DNA of 64,000 nucleotides from Paenibacillus lentus. Lineage in GTDB: Bacteria; Bacillota; Bacilli; Paenibacillales; Paenibacillaceae. The DNA is taken from NCBI RefSeq assembly GCF_003931855.1, contig NZ_CP034248.1, forward strand, positions 3,534,001-3,598,000. Reading direction: 5' to 3'. The first letter of the stretch is position 1. Every line of letters starts with the position of its first letter. The translations under genes were made by a program, and so were the position numbers. The notes below the pieces were generated by a model, which saw nothing but the letters and a program-made list of their open reading frames with translations, was not told the origin of the DNA and searched no databases. Below are positions 43,196-51,821 of this stretch, piece by piece.

Positions 43196-45523
43196 ATGGT
43201 TTCATTAAATCATGAGTTTTTGAAGTTGATTAGCGAGCAAAATTTGAATGATGAAATTTTTAAAGGCCAATATGGTTTAGAAAAAGAAAACGTTAGAGTT
43301 GACCAAGAAGGTAATCTAGCCTTAACGCCTCATTCTAGGGTATTCGGGAACAAAAGTGAGAATCCTTATATTAAAACTGACTTTTCAGAAAGCCAAGTTG
43401 AAATGATAACTCCGGTATTTAAATCTATAGAAGAAGCTTACTCTTTCCTTGAAGCACTTCAAGATATAGTAACACAGGAATTAACCGATGAATATTTATG
43501 GCCAAGCAGCAATCCGCCGACACTGCCGTGTGAAGAGGATATTCCTATCGCGAATATGAATGATCCCTTCGAAGATCAATATCGAATTCAATTGGCTCAA
43601 AAATATGGCCGAAAAAGACAATTGTTAAGTGGGATTCATTTCAATTTTTCTTTTGATGATGGATTTCTTCGAAAGTTATATGTGGCCTCCAAAAGCCATG
43701 ATGAATATAAAATGTTTAAAGATCAATTATATCTAAAAGTAGCGAGAAACACGTTGAAATACCGCTGGCTACTCATTTTTCTAACAGGCGCTAGCCCGGT
43801 ATTTAGTAAGTCCTATATTGAACATTGCGTCTCCTTAAGTGATCATTTAGATACCGAGAGTCGTTTTTTTCCCAATATGAATTCACTTCGAAACAGTGTG
43901 TGCGGGTATCGAAATGAAAAACCATACTATGTTTCATTTAACTCCATAAAAGATTATATTCAGGATCTGCAAAACTTGGTTCAATCTAAGGATCTGCTGA
44001 GTGCGAAGGAGTTTTATAGCCCCGTTCGAATCAAGTCGGCAAAAGGGGATAATCAACTCCAAAGCCTTCTTGAAAACGGAATAGATTACCTTGAACTTCG
44101 CATGTTCGATCTAAATCCACTTTATAAAAATGGGATTAGTCTGCAGACCCTGAAATTCATTCACTTATTCCTGGTATATATGCTTCTTAAAGAGGATGAG
44201 CAGTTTAACAAGGAAGAACAACACCAGGCGAATCTCGATGTGGATACCCTAATGATTCGAGGCATTTACGGTAAATTAGGTGATAAAGATTATGCTGCCA
44301 GTATGAAAGATAAGGCATTAGACCTTCTTAATACAATGCAAGAAATGATGAATAAAATAATTCCCGAAAGTCAGAAACAAGTCGAATTGATCGAGGAACA
44401 AAAGAAAATTATTATCAATCCCGATTTTAGTTTTGCGTCGATCGTAAAGTCAGAAATCAATGAGTCAAATTATTTGCAGTACCATCTAAATAAAGCAAAG
44501 GAGTATGCAAAACACAGCACCGAAACAGGGTATAAGTTTGCCGGTTTTGAAGATTTGGAACTGTCGACTCAGTTGTTATTAAAAGCTGCGGTCAAACGTG
44601 GAATCCGTTTTGAAATCCTTGATCGCGATGAAAACTTCATTCTCCTACACAAAGAAGACCATAAGGAGTACGTTAAGCAAGCAACCAAGACTTCGTTAGA
44701 TTCATACAGTACAGTATTGATCATGGAGAATAAAATCGTGACTAAGGAAGTGTTAAAGAGACAGGGTATACGGGTTCCGGAAGGTACTTCATATCATAAC
44801 ATTGAAGATGCAATTCTTGAATATGAGAAGTACAAGGGGAAACAAATTGTAATAAAACCAAAATCGACGAACTTCGGACTGGGCATCACGATTTTCACAA
44901 ACCAGTTCACTAGAGAAGATTTCCGACAAGCATTTGAAATGGCCTTCGAACATGATAAAACCGTATTACTTGAAGATTTTGTGATGGGGAAGGAGTATCG
45001 ATTCCTGGTCATGGGAGAGGAAGTCGTTGGTATTCTACATCGGGTACCTGCTAACATAATTGGAGACGGAAAGCATACGATCGAACAACTGATTCACGAG
45101 AAGAACAAAGATCCGCTAAGAGGAAAGGGATATAAGACGCCCCTTGAAAAAATTCAGTTAGGAGAAACTGAGAAAATGTTCTTACGGAATCAATTTAAGA
45201 ATCCTTTTGATGTTCCAGAAATAGGGGAGACGGTTTACTTAAGAGAGAACTCCAATATTAGTACCGGCGGAGACAGCATTGATTTTACAGATGATATTGA
45301 TGATAGCTATAAACAGATTGCTATTAAAGCCGCAAAAGCTGCCGGTGCCACATTTTGTGGCGTAGACATGATGATTGAAGATACTGGCGTAGGCGCAACG
45401 GACCAAAGCTACAGCATTATTGAAATAAATTTTAACCCGGCAATTCATATTCATTGCTATCCATACCAAGGGGTTAATCGAAAAGCAGATGATAAAATAC
45501 TCGATTTGCTTTTTCCAGAATAA
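43196..45523 (+). CDS. gshF: Bifunctional glutamate-cysteine ligase / glutathione synthetase
   Basis: A 775-residue GshF (GshAB). The N-terminal part is a proteobacterial-type gamma-glutamylcysteine ligase (GQYGLEKENVRVDQEG, FSESQVEMITPV, YLELRMFDLNPLYKNGIS), followed by an ATP-grasp glutathione synthetase domain (about 480-775: IVIKPKSTNFGLGITIF, VLLEDFVMGKEYRFLVMGEE, INFNPAIHIHCYPYQG). One polypeptide makes glutathione from Glu, Cys and Gly. Most Bacillota lack glutathione, so this is typically a horizontally acquired gene; it stands beside the arsenic genes and a MATE pump and is followed by the accessory island. Confidence 0.95.
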   Translation: MVSLNHEFLKLISEQNLNDEIFKGQYGLEKENVRVDQEGNLALTPHSRVFGNKSENPYIKTDFSESQVEMITPVFKSIEEAYSFLEALQDIVTQELTDEYLWPSSNPPTLPCEEDIPIANMNDPFEDQYRIQLAQKYGRKRQLLSGIHFNFSFDDGFLRKLYVASKSHDEYKMFKDQLYLKVARNTLKYRWLLIFLTGASPVFSKSYIEHCVSLSDHLDTESRFFPNMNSLRNSVCGYRNEKPYYVSFNSIKDYIQDLQNLVQSKDLLSAKEFYSPVRIKSAKGDNQLQSLLENGIDYLELRMFDLNPLYKNGISLQTLKFIHLFLVYMLLKEDEQFNKEEQHQANLDVDTLMIRGIYGKLGDKDYAASMKDKALDLLNTMQEMMNKIIPESQKQVELIEEQKKIIINPDFSFASIVKSEINESNYLQYHLNKAKEYAKHSTETGYKFAGFEDLELSTQLLLKAAVKRGIRFEILDRDENFILLHKEDHKEYVKQATKTSLDSYSTVLIMENKIVTKEVLKRQGIRVPEGTSYHNIEDAILEYEKYKGKQIVIKPKSTNFGLGITIFTNQFTREDFRQAFEMAFEHDKTVLLEDFVMGKEYRFLVMGEEVVGILHRVPANIIGDGKHTIEQLIHEKNKDPLRGKGYKTPLEKIQLGETEKMFLRNQFKNPFDVPEIGETVYLRENSNISTGGDSIDFTDDIDDSYKQIAIKAAKAAGATFCGVDMMIEDTGVGATDQSYSIIEINFNPAIHIHCYPYQGVNRKADDKILDLLFPE

Positions 45524-45594
45524 AAGAATGGCCAATACATTGGATTCCAACGGCATATAAACGGGCACCTTTTAGAATTAATCCAAGAAAAAAT

Positions 45595-45642
45595 AAATAA
45601 ACCGGTTAGTTCACCTTGATCTGTGAACAGACCGGTTTATTT
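45595..45642. terminator. Terminator after gshF
   Basis: AAATAAACCGGT and ACCGGTTTATTT are complementary 12-base arms enclosing an inner stem GTTCAC/GTGAAC. It ends in TTTATTTGTT, 72 bases after the gshF stop. Confidence 0.88.
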
Positions 45643-45699
45643 GTTAAAAAATTGGTTAACAATGGGTCAATAAAGATACAACAGATTTATTAATGATAG

Positions 45700-45790
45700 G
45701 ACATGTTCACAAAACTCGTATTTCTTTTAGTTTATAATATTTCAATCTAATTATTCATTATATAAGGGTATATACATATTGTGACATATT
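45700..45790 (+). repeat. Direct repeat A (site-like element), left copy
   Basis: Starts with GACATGTTCACAAAA, then CTCGTATTT and CTTTTAGTT, and is followed by an AT-rich stretch ending ATATTGTGACAT. The same order is found in copy B at 46627. The first 24 bases are also in copy C at 51734, differing at only two positions. It marks the left edge of the cassette array, in the spacer after the gshF terminator. Confidence 0.85.
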
Positions 45791-45932
45791 ATATTTTAGT
45801 CATTTATTTGTTAGAAATAGATTTAATAAATCTATTTAAAAATAATTTTCAAAAGATTCAAACAACATCACAATAACTTGATCCTCATGAGTTAAACTTT
45901 TAATAGCATTAAAAATTTGTAGGAGGTTCTAT

Positions 45933-46508
45933 ATGTTTGATTACGCAGATACGCTAAAAGTGAAAATGCGACTTGGACAATATGTCGCACACCGTATTGT
46001 AAAGGATGGTTTTACAAGCAAAATTGTTCGTTCACCGGAACAGCTTAACAAAATGGACCGGTTTGAATTGGCAAAGGATTTCTTGTCTTCTAATGAACGT
46101 AAGTACTTCGATCGTGATTTGTTTAAAACTCCAGAACCGGAAAAGCTATTAGATGATGTAGCGCGGTATATAGATCAACGAATCCCAAAGGCATATGCGA
46201 ATTGGTTCAATTACGGAAACAATGTCGATGAGGAATGGTCAGCGGAGAAGTATGGTTTAACCTATCAGTTCGAAGAAAATGGTCTACTGGAAGCGGAAAC
46301 AAGAGAAAAATCAAACGAATGGAACCCAAATGCTCCAGCAAGTAAAGAGCAAGTACAATATCTTAAAGCTTTGCTTTCACAAGCGGGATACATATTGAAA
46401 ATTAGTTACGATGACTTGACGAGGGGGAATGCAAGCCAGTTAATTAGTTTTTTAGTGGATGATGACGCACTACCTGCAGATATTCAAAAACTACTAGAAT
46501 ATGAATAA
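45933..46508 (+). CDS. Unknown 191-aa cassette protein
   Basis: A 191-residue acidic, soluble protein with an AGGAGG ribosome site. No membrane or signal segment. The C-terminal 45 residues (ASKEQVQYLKALLSQAGYIL, then DDLTRGNASQLISFLVDDD) form a helix-turn pattern that I have seen at the end of various mobile-element proteins (DUF3072-like: xxQxxYLxxLxxxxG....LTkxxASxLI). The N-terminal 130 residues are unlike anything I can name. It is the sole gene between repeat copies A and B and is followed by the leftover 3-prime end of a xerS, so it is cargo of a decayed cassette. Confidence 0.72.
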   Translation: MFDYADTLKVKMRLGQYVAHRIVKDGFTSKIVRSPEQLNKMDRFELAKDFLSSNERKYFDRDLFKTPEPEKLLDDVARYIDQRIPKAYANWFNYGNNVDEEWSAEKYGLTYQFEENGLLEAETREKSNEWNPNAPASKEQVQYLKALLSQAGYILKISYDDLTRGNASQLISFLVDDDALPADIQKLLEYE

Positions 46509-46516
46509 GTTGCGGA

Positions 46517-46621
46517 GAGATGCGTAATGCTGTAATTAATAACTAACACAACACAGAGATGATGTGTTGTATGTATGTATTATTATGTGTGGTGGACAAA
46601 CCCGCGTCGCTACGCGGGTTT
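46517..46621 (+). pseudogene. 3-prime relic of xerS plus its hairpin
   Basis: GAGATGCGTAATGCTGTAA at 46517-46535 is identical to the end of the intact xerS at 51671-51689. Then, after about 60 bases in place of 16, AAACCCGCGT-CGCT-ACGCGGGTTT follows, the same hairpin as after xerS, and then repeat copy B. All the rest of the recombinase is gone. Confidence 0.72.
46598..46621 (+). terminator. Hairpin next to repeat copy B
   Basis: AAACCCGCGT pairs exactly with ACGCGGGTTT around CGCT. It is the counterpart of the xerS terminator at 51707. Confidence 0.85.
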
Positions 46622-46626
46622 CTTTA

Positions 46627-46712
46627 GACATGTTCACAAAATTCGTATTTCTTTTAGTTCACTAATAATATAATTAAATCTTACTAATATAATATATATA
46701 TATTGTGACACA
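46627..46712 (+). repeat. Direct repeat B (site-like element), middle copy
   Basis: GACATGTTCACAAAA, TTCGTATTT, CTTTTAGTT, then an AT-rich tract ending in TATTGTGACACA. Nearly the same as copy A over about 85 bases. It separates the first and second cassette and lies 6 bases after the xerS-type hairpin. Confidence 0.85.
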
Positions 46713-46748
46713 TATTAAATAATTAGATAACACTAGCGACGACATGGA

Positions 46749-47161
46749 GGTATCATCTCCATCGGCACCACTGAGTTGATTAAAACCATTGAGAGCACCC
46801 CAACAAAGGGACGAAGCTCGCGACTTTTGCAAAACAAACCCTGATGCATCTACATTCGCAGAAAAAAGCCTATACGTGTCTCTCGACGACTTGATTGGAA
46901 CAGACAAGGAAAGTAACGAGATTACGCTGATCGACATCCTTGGTTCAGAAGCTGATAATGGCATCTAGGAAGTGGATCTCAATATTGAGAAGAGCAAGAT
47001 TTACCGTAACCTGATATTTTGGACGGGAGAGAGTAAGAGGTTGACGTGGGGCGGTTTGGCCTGGACACCGGTGGGAGGTTGTCAAGTATCTGGGAAAATC
47101 CAGGATAGAGAAAATGGCTCTCATGAAGCTGTATCACGAGCTTTATAAGGTGAAGCGTTAA
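46749..47161 (+). pseudogene. sigK: Relic of sporulation sigma factor sigK
   Basis: Pieces of SigK in changing frames: GIISIGTTELIKTIEST (family: DLISIGTIGLIKGIESY), NKGTKLATFA, then VSLDDLIGTDKESNEITLI and DILGSEADN up to an in-frame TAG, EVDLNIEKSKIYRNL, and a last frame with EVVKYLGKSRIEKMALMK and LYHELYKVKR to TAA 47159. Several indels, a nonsense codon and an internal deletion make it a dead copy. Only regions 2 to 4 remain. It starts 37 bases after repeat B. Confidence 0.8.
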
Positions 47162-47168
47162 GTCATCC

Positions 47169-47195
47169 GAGTCTGTCTATAGACAGACTCTTTTT
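47169..47195 (+). terminator. Terminator of the sigK relic
   Basis: GAGTCTGTCT and AGACAGACTC pair perfectly with a 2-base loop and are followed by TTTTT, 8 bases after the relic's stop. Confidence 0.9.
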
Positions 47196-47261
47196 GTTGT
47201 CAAAATTCAAACGTCTAGTTCAAACCAAGTATGTAGAACCTTTTGAGGAAGATTTTATAAT

Positions 47262-47573
47262 TTGGATCATGATGTGGATATATGGTACCTGGTAGTCTTT
47301 GCACTTCTTTGTGAAGCAGGCCTGGGATCAGCACAAATCCCGACTGCAGGTGTGACTTGGGGAGGAAATGAAAACGCTAAATATGGTGGAATAGATGTAC
47401 GTGTTGAAGTGAGTTCATTGTTGGATAACAACGGATACATTCCAAGGTCAAATACAGTTTTTCAAGTAAAAAACAGATATGCTCCGAAGCGATATTTTGA
47501 AAGAAATGCACCCACAAAACGCACTAAGACAAGAAAGATGTTAGGTTCTATCTTAAAGACATGGTTTCTTTAA
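47262..47573 (+). pseudogene. N-terminal relic of a large unknown (defence-type) protein
   Basis: A frame of 103 codons with sequence QIPTAGVTWGGNEN, GGIDVRVEVSSLL and GYIPRSNTVFQVKN, which I associate with the N-terminus of very large NTPase-type proteins of defence islands (pattern: PTAGVTWG..DGGIDVRV...IPR..TGFQVK). After residue 75 the pattern ends and the frame stops. No such gene follows, so it is a truncated remnant. The assignment is by memory of a pattern and needs a search. Confidence 0.35.
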
Positions 47574-48232
47574 TAGATGCATTCAAAAAATTAATTGAAA
47601 AGGTCAAAGGACGGTAACTGGTACATCTTTTTGTTCTCTGTCAAAAATCAGAACTTAATGTCGGGAGACAAGAACATCGTCCCATTGAAAGTCGCTAATA
47701 TAGCGGTTGCTTTTCTTCTTGTCTTAACTCGAAGACAAGAACTTGTACCCATTGTCGATTTGATGATTATCTAAACAGGGAAATTGACTGATACATTTTA
47801 CTCTTATTCAAGCGGAACATGGCAGGGTATTTGCGGAAAATGTTGAATAATAAGATTAACAAGCATAATTTGCTGAAAATTTGTTTTGCGACTTAATGCA
47901 AGACTGTTAGCAGGTCGTGGTGAGGTTGCTGCCGCCATGGGAGAATTGGATCTTGCATTTAAGTTGAAGGACATGGGCTCTCGCATTCATCTGGAAAACT
48001 CGGATTTCCGGAGAGTTGAAGAGGAGCTAAGAGCATCTCAACGCCCTTCGGAACTGGGCTGGAATTGAGTCAGGTGAAGCAACGAGTTAAATTTAAGGAA
48101 ACACGTGGGGTATACTAATTATGAATTATTTAACTATAAGGACGAAGAAAATGTAAGCATAATGGATAACCCTATTAGTTATAAGCAAAAATTAGTACGA
48201 AAATTTGAGATTTAAAGAAGTAAATTAAGATT
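47574..48232. other. Non-coding stretch with inverted-repeat copy 1 and a possible TPR relic
   Basis: Contains the left copy of the inverted repeat (47659-47755, separate entry). At 47886-48068 an open frame of 60 codons reads AGRGEVAAAMGELDLAFKLK then HLENSDFRRVEEELR; this looks like the last helices of a tetratricopeptide protein and could be another relic, with low confidence. Nothing else recognised. Confidence 0.35.
47659..47755 (+). repeat. Inverted-repeat copy 1 of a ~100-bp element
   Basis: TGTCGGGAGACAAGAACAT, TCCCATTGAAAGTC, CTAATATAGCGGTT and GACAAGAACTTGTACC occur in order; the same blocks in the same order occur on the opposite strand at 56317-56221. Conservation is high at the blocks, lower between. 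Confidence 0.75.
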
Positions 48233-49936
48233 GTGAGGTACATAGATTTGGAAGAAGAAAAAAGATTACAAAAGAAATTGACTGATTTAAAACGTATATA
48301 TAACAAAGAAATTGCTAATTTTCACGGTCACCTTGAAGAAGATTATGATTATGAATACGAACCGGAGAGGGATCCTCAATATAGACTTAATCAATTAAGT
48401 AGTGAAATAGATTCGGTAAACGAAGAACTACGAAAAATTGAATTTGTTAGAGAAAATGAAATGAAAAAGAACGCATTCAACGGTTTTGATAGTAGCATTG
48501 GTTATATGTTTAATGATAAAGAAAGTGAAGTAGATTTATTATCACGAACTCCTCAGGCAAAATCAATATCTCGCTTAATTGCTAATAAGGAAACAAGCCC
48601 ACCACTATCGATTGGTATCTGTGGACCATGGGGTGCTGGAAAATCGACATTTTTAAAGTTGATTGAGAAAGAACTTTCATCTCTTAACAGTGCTATTGAG
48701 AAAGATAACGATGTTCAAAAAAATTATTACAAGACGTATCTTGTTCGTTTTAACCCAGCAGAATATGATGATCAGAATAAAATTTGGTATTCGTTACTCA
48801 GAGTACTATACGAGAAATACGAAGCTGAGAAGGGTTATTTAGGAAGAATTTTGTTTTCTTTAAGGAAGTTCATCTACTCTTACAGAAATAATAAGGCTAT
48901 TTACATTTTAAATTTAATACTCATATTACTAAATATCGTAACAGTCAGTTATTACTTTTTCAGTAAAAACTCCGCTATTGATATGATTAAAAATAGTAAA
49001 ACAATAATCAATATTGCAGCATTGTTTGTATCTATCACAGCTATAGTACAACTATCTGTCCCATTTTTCAAAAAAATTCAAGTTTTATTGGAACCATTAT
49101 CAGTTAAGCTTGTGAATAACATGATGTTTCCAAATTTTAGACACAAACTTGGAAACCGCGAAGAAGTAAAAGAGTCGTTGGATGATTTATTAAAACTTTG
49201 GCTCAAAAAAAACGAGAAAATTGTGATTTTTTCGGATGAATTGGATCGTTGCTCGGAAAAAACCATCGCTGAATTTTTCAGTGCACTCCAACTCTTTTTA
49301 TCGTTTGACTCCATTGTTCATGTTATATCTATGAACAAGGAGACAGTTGCTTTGGCTTTAGCAAACAGTAACCAATTTTATTTCGAGGATAATTCATCAA
49401 AACAAGATAAGCTTCTTTTTGGAGAAGAATATTTAAAAAAATATATCACTATTTCAGTTTATCTTTCAGAAGAGAGATCTTACAAAAAGTATTTAAATAG
49501 TTTAATGGAAACACAACATAATTTTTTCACGATCGAAGAAATAAAATCTATTATTTTAATGATTGAAGAAATGGCTAAAATTAGAAGTATAACACCAAGA
49601 GAAGTAAAAAAAGTGATTAACATGTTAGTCCTTGCGAAGGAGCATGTTTTCTTAAATATTAATTTTTCGGAAGTTATAATAACATTTGAAGACTATATAA
49701 AGTGGTTTTTATTTAGTTACTTCAATCCAGAAGGCTCAAGATTAGTTATACAAACAATAAATAAATCGTATATTTCAAATAAATTTAAGTCATTTAAAGA
49801 TTTTTATATAGAAGAGCTTAATAAGGCTTTTGAAGAAAATAATATAACTGCCCACTTAGAAAAATTCATTGATATGAAACTTGAATTTATAATTGAAGCA
49901 GAACGCATTGTTGTGAAGCATTTCATCCGTGATTAA
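48233..49936 (+). CDS. KAP family P-loop NTPase
   Basis: A 567-residue KAP NTPase. Residues 1-80 are a charged coiled coil (EEEKRLQKKLTDLKRIYNKE, LNQLSSEIDSVNEELRKI). Walker A is GPWGAGKST at 131-139. After it come the KAP motif VRFNPAEYDD, two membrane helices (about 222-240 and 255-280) inserted in the P-loop domain as is usual in this family, Walker B (KIVIFSDELDRCSEKT), and a helical C-terminus. Such membrane-tethered STAND-like NTPases are frequent in anti-phage islands. GTG 48233 is the earliest start; TTG 48248 with GAGGT nine bases before it is a good alternative. It is cargo of the second cassette, followed by a terminator and xerS. Confidence 0.87.
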   Translation: MRYIDLEEEKRLQKKLTDLKRIYNKEIANFHGHLEEDYDYEYEPERDPQYRLNQLSSEIDSVNEELRKIEFVRENEMKKNAFNGFDSSIGYMFNDKESEVDLLSRTPQAKSISRLIANKETSPPLSIGICGPWGAGKSTFLKLIEKELSSLNSAIEKDNDVQKNYYKTYLVRFNPAEYDDQNKIWYSLLRVLYEKYEAEKGYLGRILFSLRKFIYSYRNNKAIYILNLILILLNIVTVSYYFFSKNSAIDMIKNSKTIINIAALFVSITAIVQLSVPFFKKIQVLLEPLSVKLVNNMMFPNFRHKLGNREEVKESLDDLLKLWLKKNEKIVIFSDELDRCSEKTIAEFFSALQLFLSFDSIVHVISMNKETVALALANSNQFYFEDNSSKQDKLLFGEEYLKKYITISVYLSEERSYKKYLNSLMETQHNFFTIEEIKSIILMIEEMAKIRSITPREVKKVINMLVLAKEHVFLNINFSEVIITFEDYIKWFLFSYFNPEGSRLVIQTINKSYISNKFKSFKDFYIEELNKAFEENNITAHLEKFIDMKLEFIIEAERIVVKHFIRD

Positions 49937-50635
49937 GTTAATGACATGACATAAATTCATCTCGTTGCTTTAAAGAAACTTGTACTGAATTTAAAGGATA
50001 GGATTATCATAAACGATAAAAGTAAATTATCGAGGACAAGAACATAATACGAAAAAGTCTCTAATTGGGAGGCTTTTTCGTATTATCGGGTTATTGATAA
50101 TCTTCTGGTTGGACTCTTAATTGAATTGAAGTAGGGGCAACTGTAATTCCATGGAGTTATGAGTTTCTTTGCCTTCGAAACGCATGATTGAGGAAGTTAA
50201 ACTTAAAGAACATTTAAGAAATCAGTATTAGAAGGAAATAGAGAGGACTCCAAATGTAACTCAAAGATTTCTCAATGAAAAATTAAAACTAATTTGATGT
50301 ATAGTGATGCTGATTTTGTATGTAAGTTTATTTCAGAATTGATTAAAAACATTAAAATTATAGGAGAGAAAATCTGTATAGAATATAACTTCATATACGA
50401 AGTACAAAATAAATTAATTCGTGGTAGAGATTACGACAGCAATAATTTAAAAGTGAATTTCGGCGTTACACAAACGTTGGATGAATTATAAATTAGTAGT
50501 AGCTAAGAAAATAACAGCAGTAGGGCACCTTAAAATAACTAGTGCATTGCTGCTGTCAATATAATTACGTAAAATAATAATTTGACGAATAAATATCATT
50601 AAAGTATATTAGAATCATGGAGGTTTGTATATTCT
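49937..50635. other. Spacer between KAP NTPase and xerS
   Basis: Contains a terminator (50044-50086). At about 50184-50491 two short frames (EEVKLKEHLRNQY, ERTPNVTQRFLNEKLK; and MYSDADFVCKFISELI to VTQTLDEL) look like a decayed small gene with an in-frame TAG and a frameshift; no family recognised. Confidence 0.4.
50044..50086 (+). terminator. Terminator after the KAP NTPase
   Basis: ATAATACGAAAAAG and CTTTTTCGTATTAT form a perfect 14-bp stem. It is directly preceded by GGACAAGAAC, a motif that also appears in the inverted repeats. Confidence 0.85.
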
Positions 50636-51706
50636 ATGGATAAACAAATGAAAATGCACTATATGCAACGAGTTGATGAAAAGCTATCAGAATTACCTTG
50701 GTATGTTACAGAATTTATCGATAGTAAAAAACGCAAATTATCTCCAACGACACTTCTTAATTATTGCCATGATTACATTATTTTTTTTGATTGGCTTATT
50801 GCTGAGAATCTATCTTCATCAAGTCGAAAAGAAATAAACTTAGAAACACTGGAGTTATTAACAGTTCGTGAAGTAGAAAACTTTTTGTCATTCCTGGATT
50901 ATCAACTTGGAAACAAGAAACTCACGATAAATCGCAAATTGTCCTCCTTAAAATCTTTGTTTGACTACCTTCAGAATAAGGCTGAAACAAGCGATCTGAA
51001 GCCTTATCTTCAACGAAATGTGATGGCCAAAGTAGACTTAAATGCCGTCAAAGAAAGCCAAGAAACCATTGCAAACCGAATTGAAGGAAAAATCCTTAGA
51101 GAAGATGATTTTGAATCATTTAGGCAATTTGTAGCTTATGATTTCGGCGAAAAACATAAAGATAATAAGCGGATCTTTACGTTTCATCAATTCAATCGTG
51201 AGCGTGACACAGCTATTGTTTCGCTGATTTTGGGTTCAGGGCTTAGATTGTCCGAGGTTGCAGGCATTAATATTGATGACTTAGATATGAATAAAGCTTT
51301 AGTACGAGTGGTACGAAAAGGTGATAAAGAACAATATGTTTACTTCAGTAAGCAGGCTTTATTGGATATAGAAAATTATCTGCAGATCAGAGAAGCAAGA
51401 TATTTACCTGAAAAACACGAGAACTATTTATTTATTGCAGCTCCTGTAGGTCGTAAAGGAAAAAGCCGGCGTTTGACACAACGCTCAATTGAAAAGCTAG
51501 TTGAAAAATATGCAACTGCTTTTGGGAAACCCTCTCTAACAGTGCATTCGCTTAGACACTCATTTGCAACGCGATATCATTTGGAAAATAACGATGTCCC
51601 AAGATTGAAGAATCAATTAGGGCATTCATCTATTCAAACAACAATGATATACACACACTTAACAGATGAAGAGATGCGTAATGCTGTAAATAACATGGAT
51701 CGATAA
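50636..51706 (+). CDS. XerS-like tyrosine recombinase
   Basis: A 356-residue recombinase. Length and N-terminus (MQRVDEKLSELPWYVTEFID, then SPTTLLNYCHDYIIFFDWLI) match streptococcal XerS, the single-gene dimer-resolution recombinase. The catalytic residues are all present: Arg204 (SGLRLSE), Lys228, His304 and Arg307 (HSLRH), His330 (LGHSS) and Tyr339 (TTMIYTH). The ribosome site is GGAGG. Its 3-prime end is followed immediately by a hairpin and by repeat copy C; the same order (xerS end, hairpin, repeat) occurs at copy B. It is thus the probable enzyme for the repeats, not a housekeeping dif recombinase, which is an inference from synteny. Confidence 0.9.
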   Translation: MDKQMKMHYMQRVDEKLSELPWYVTEFIDSKKRKLSPTTLLNYCHDYIIFFDWLIAENLSSSSRKEINLETLELLTVREVENFLSFLDYQLGNKKLTINRKLSSLKSLFDYLQNKAETSDLKPYLQRNVMAKVDLNAVKESQETIANRIEGKILREDDFESFRQFVAYDFGEKHKDNKRIFTFHQFNRERDTAIVSLILGSGLRLSEVAGINIDDLDMNKALVRVVRKGDKEQYVYFSKQALLDIENYLQIREARYLPEKHENYLFIAAPVGRKGKSRRLTQRSIEKLVEKYATAFGKPSLTVHSLRHSFATRYHLENNDVPRLKNQLGHSSIQTTMIYTHLTDEEMRNAVNNMDR

Positions 51707-51729
51707 ACCCGCGTCGCTACGCGGTTTTT
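51706..51729 (+). terminator. Terminator of xerS
   Basis: ACCCGCGT and ACGCGGTTTTT form a stem around CGCT directly at the xerS stop codon; it matches the hairpin at 46598. Confidence 0.87.
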
Positions 51730-51733
51730 CTTA

Positions 51734-51757
51734 GACATGTTCACAAAATCCGTATTT
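51734..51757 (+). repeat. Direct repeat C (site-like element), right copy
   Basis: GACATGTTCACAAAA followed by TCCGTATTT. It equals copies A and B over 24 bases except for two positions between the AAAA and the CGTATTT; beyond that (TTGACTAAATATC) there is no similarity. This limits the shared core to about 24 bases. Confidence 0.85.
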
Positions 51758-51821
51758 TGACTAAATATCTAAATTTATAAAACTGTTGATCATTTCTTTC
51801 AATCATCATATCATCATCCAA

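Noticed and set aside
45700..45723. Repeat core as a canonical dif site for XerS
   Set aside because: The 24-base core has no clear inverted arms around a 6-base centre and does not resemble the streptococcal difSL or Bacillus dif sequences that I remember, so I describe it only as site-like.
46674..46964. 96-codon minus-strand frame next to repeat B
   Set aside because: The plus strand of the same region encodes the recognisable SigK segments, so the minus frame is a shadow.
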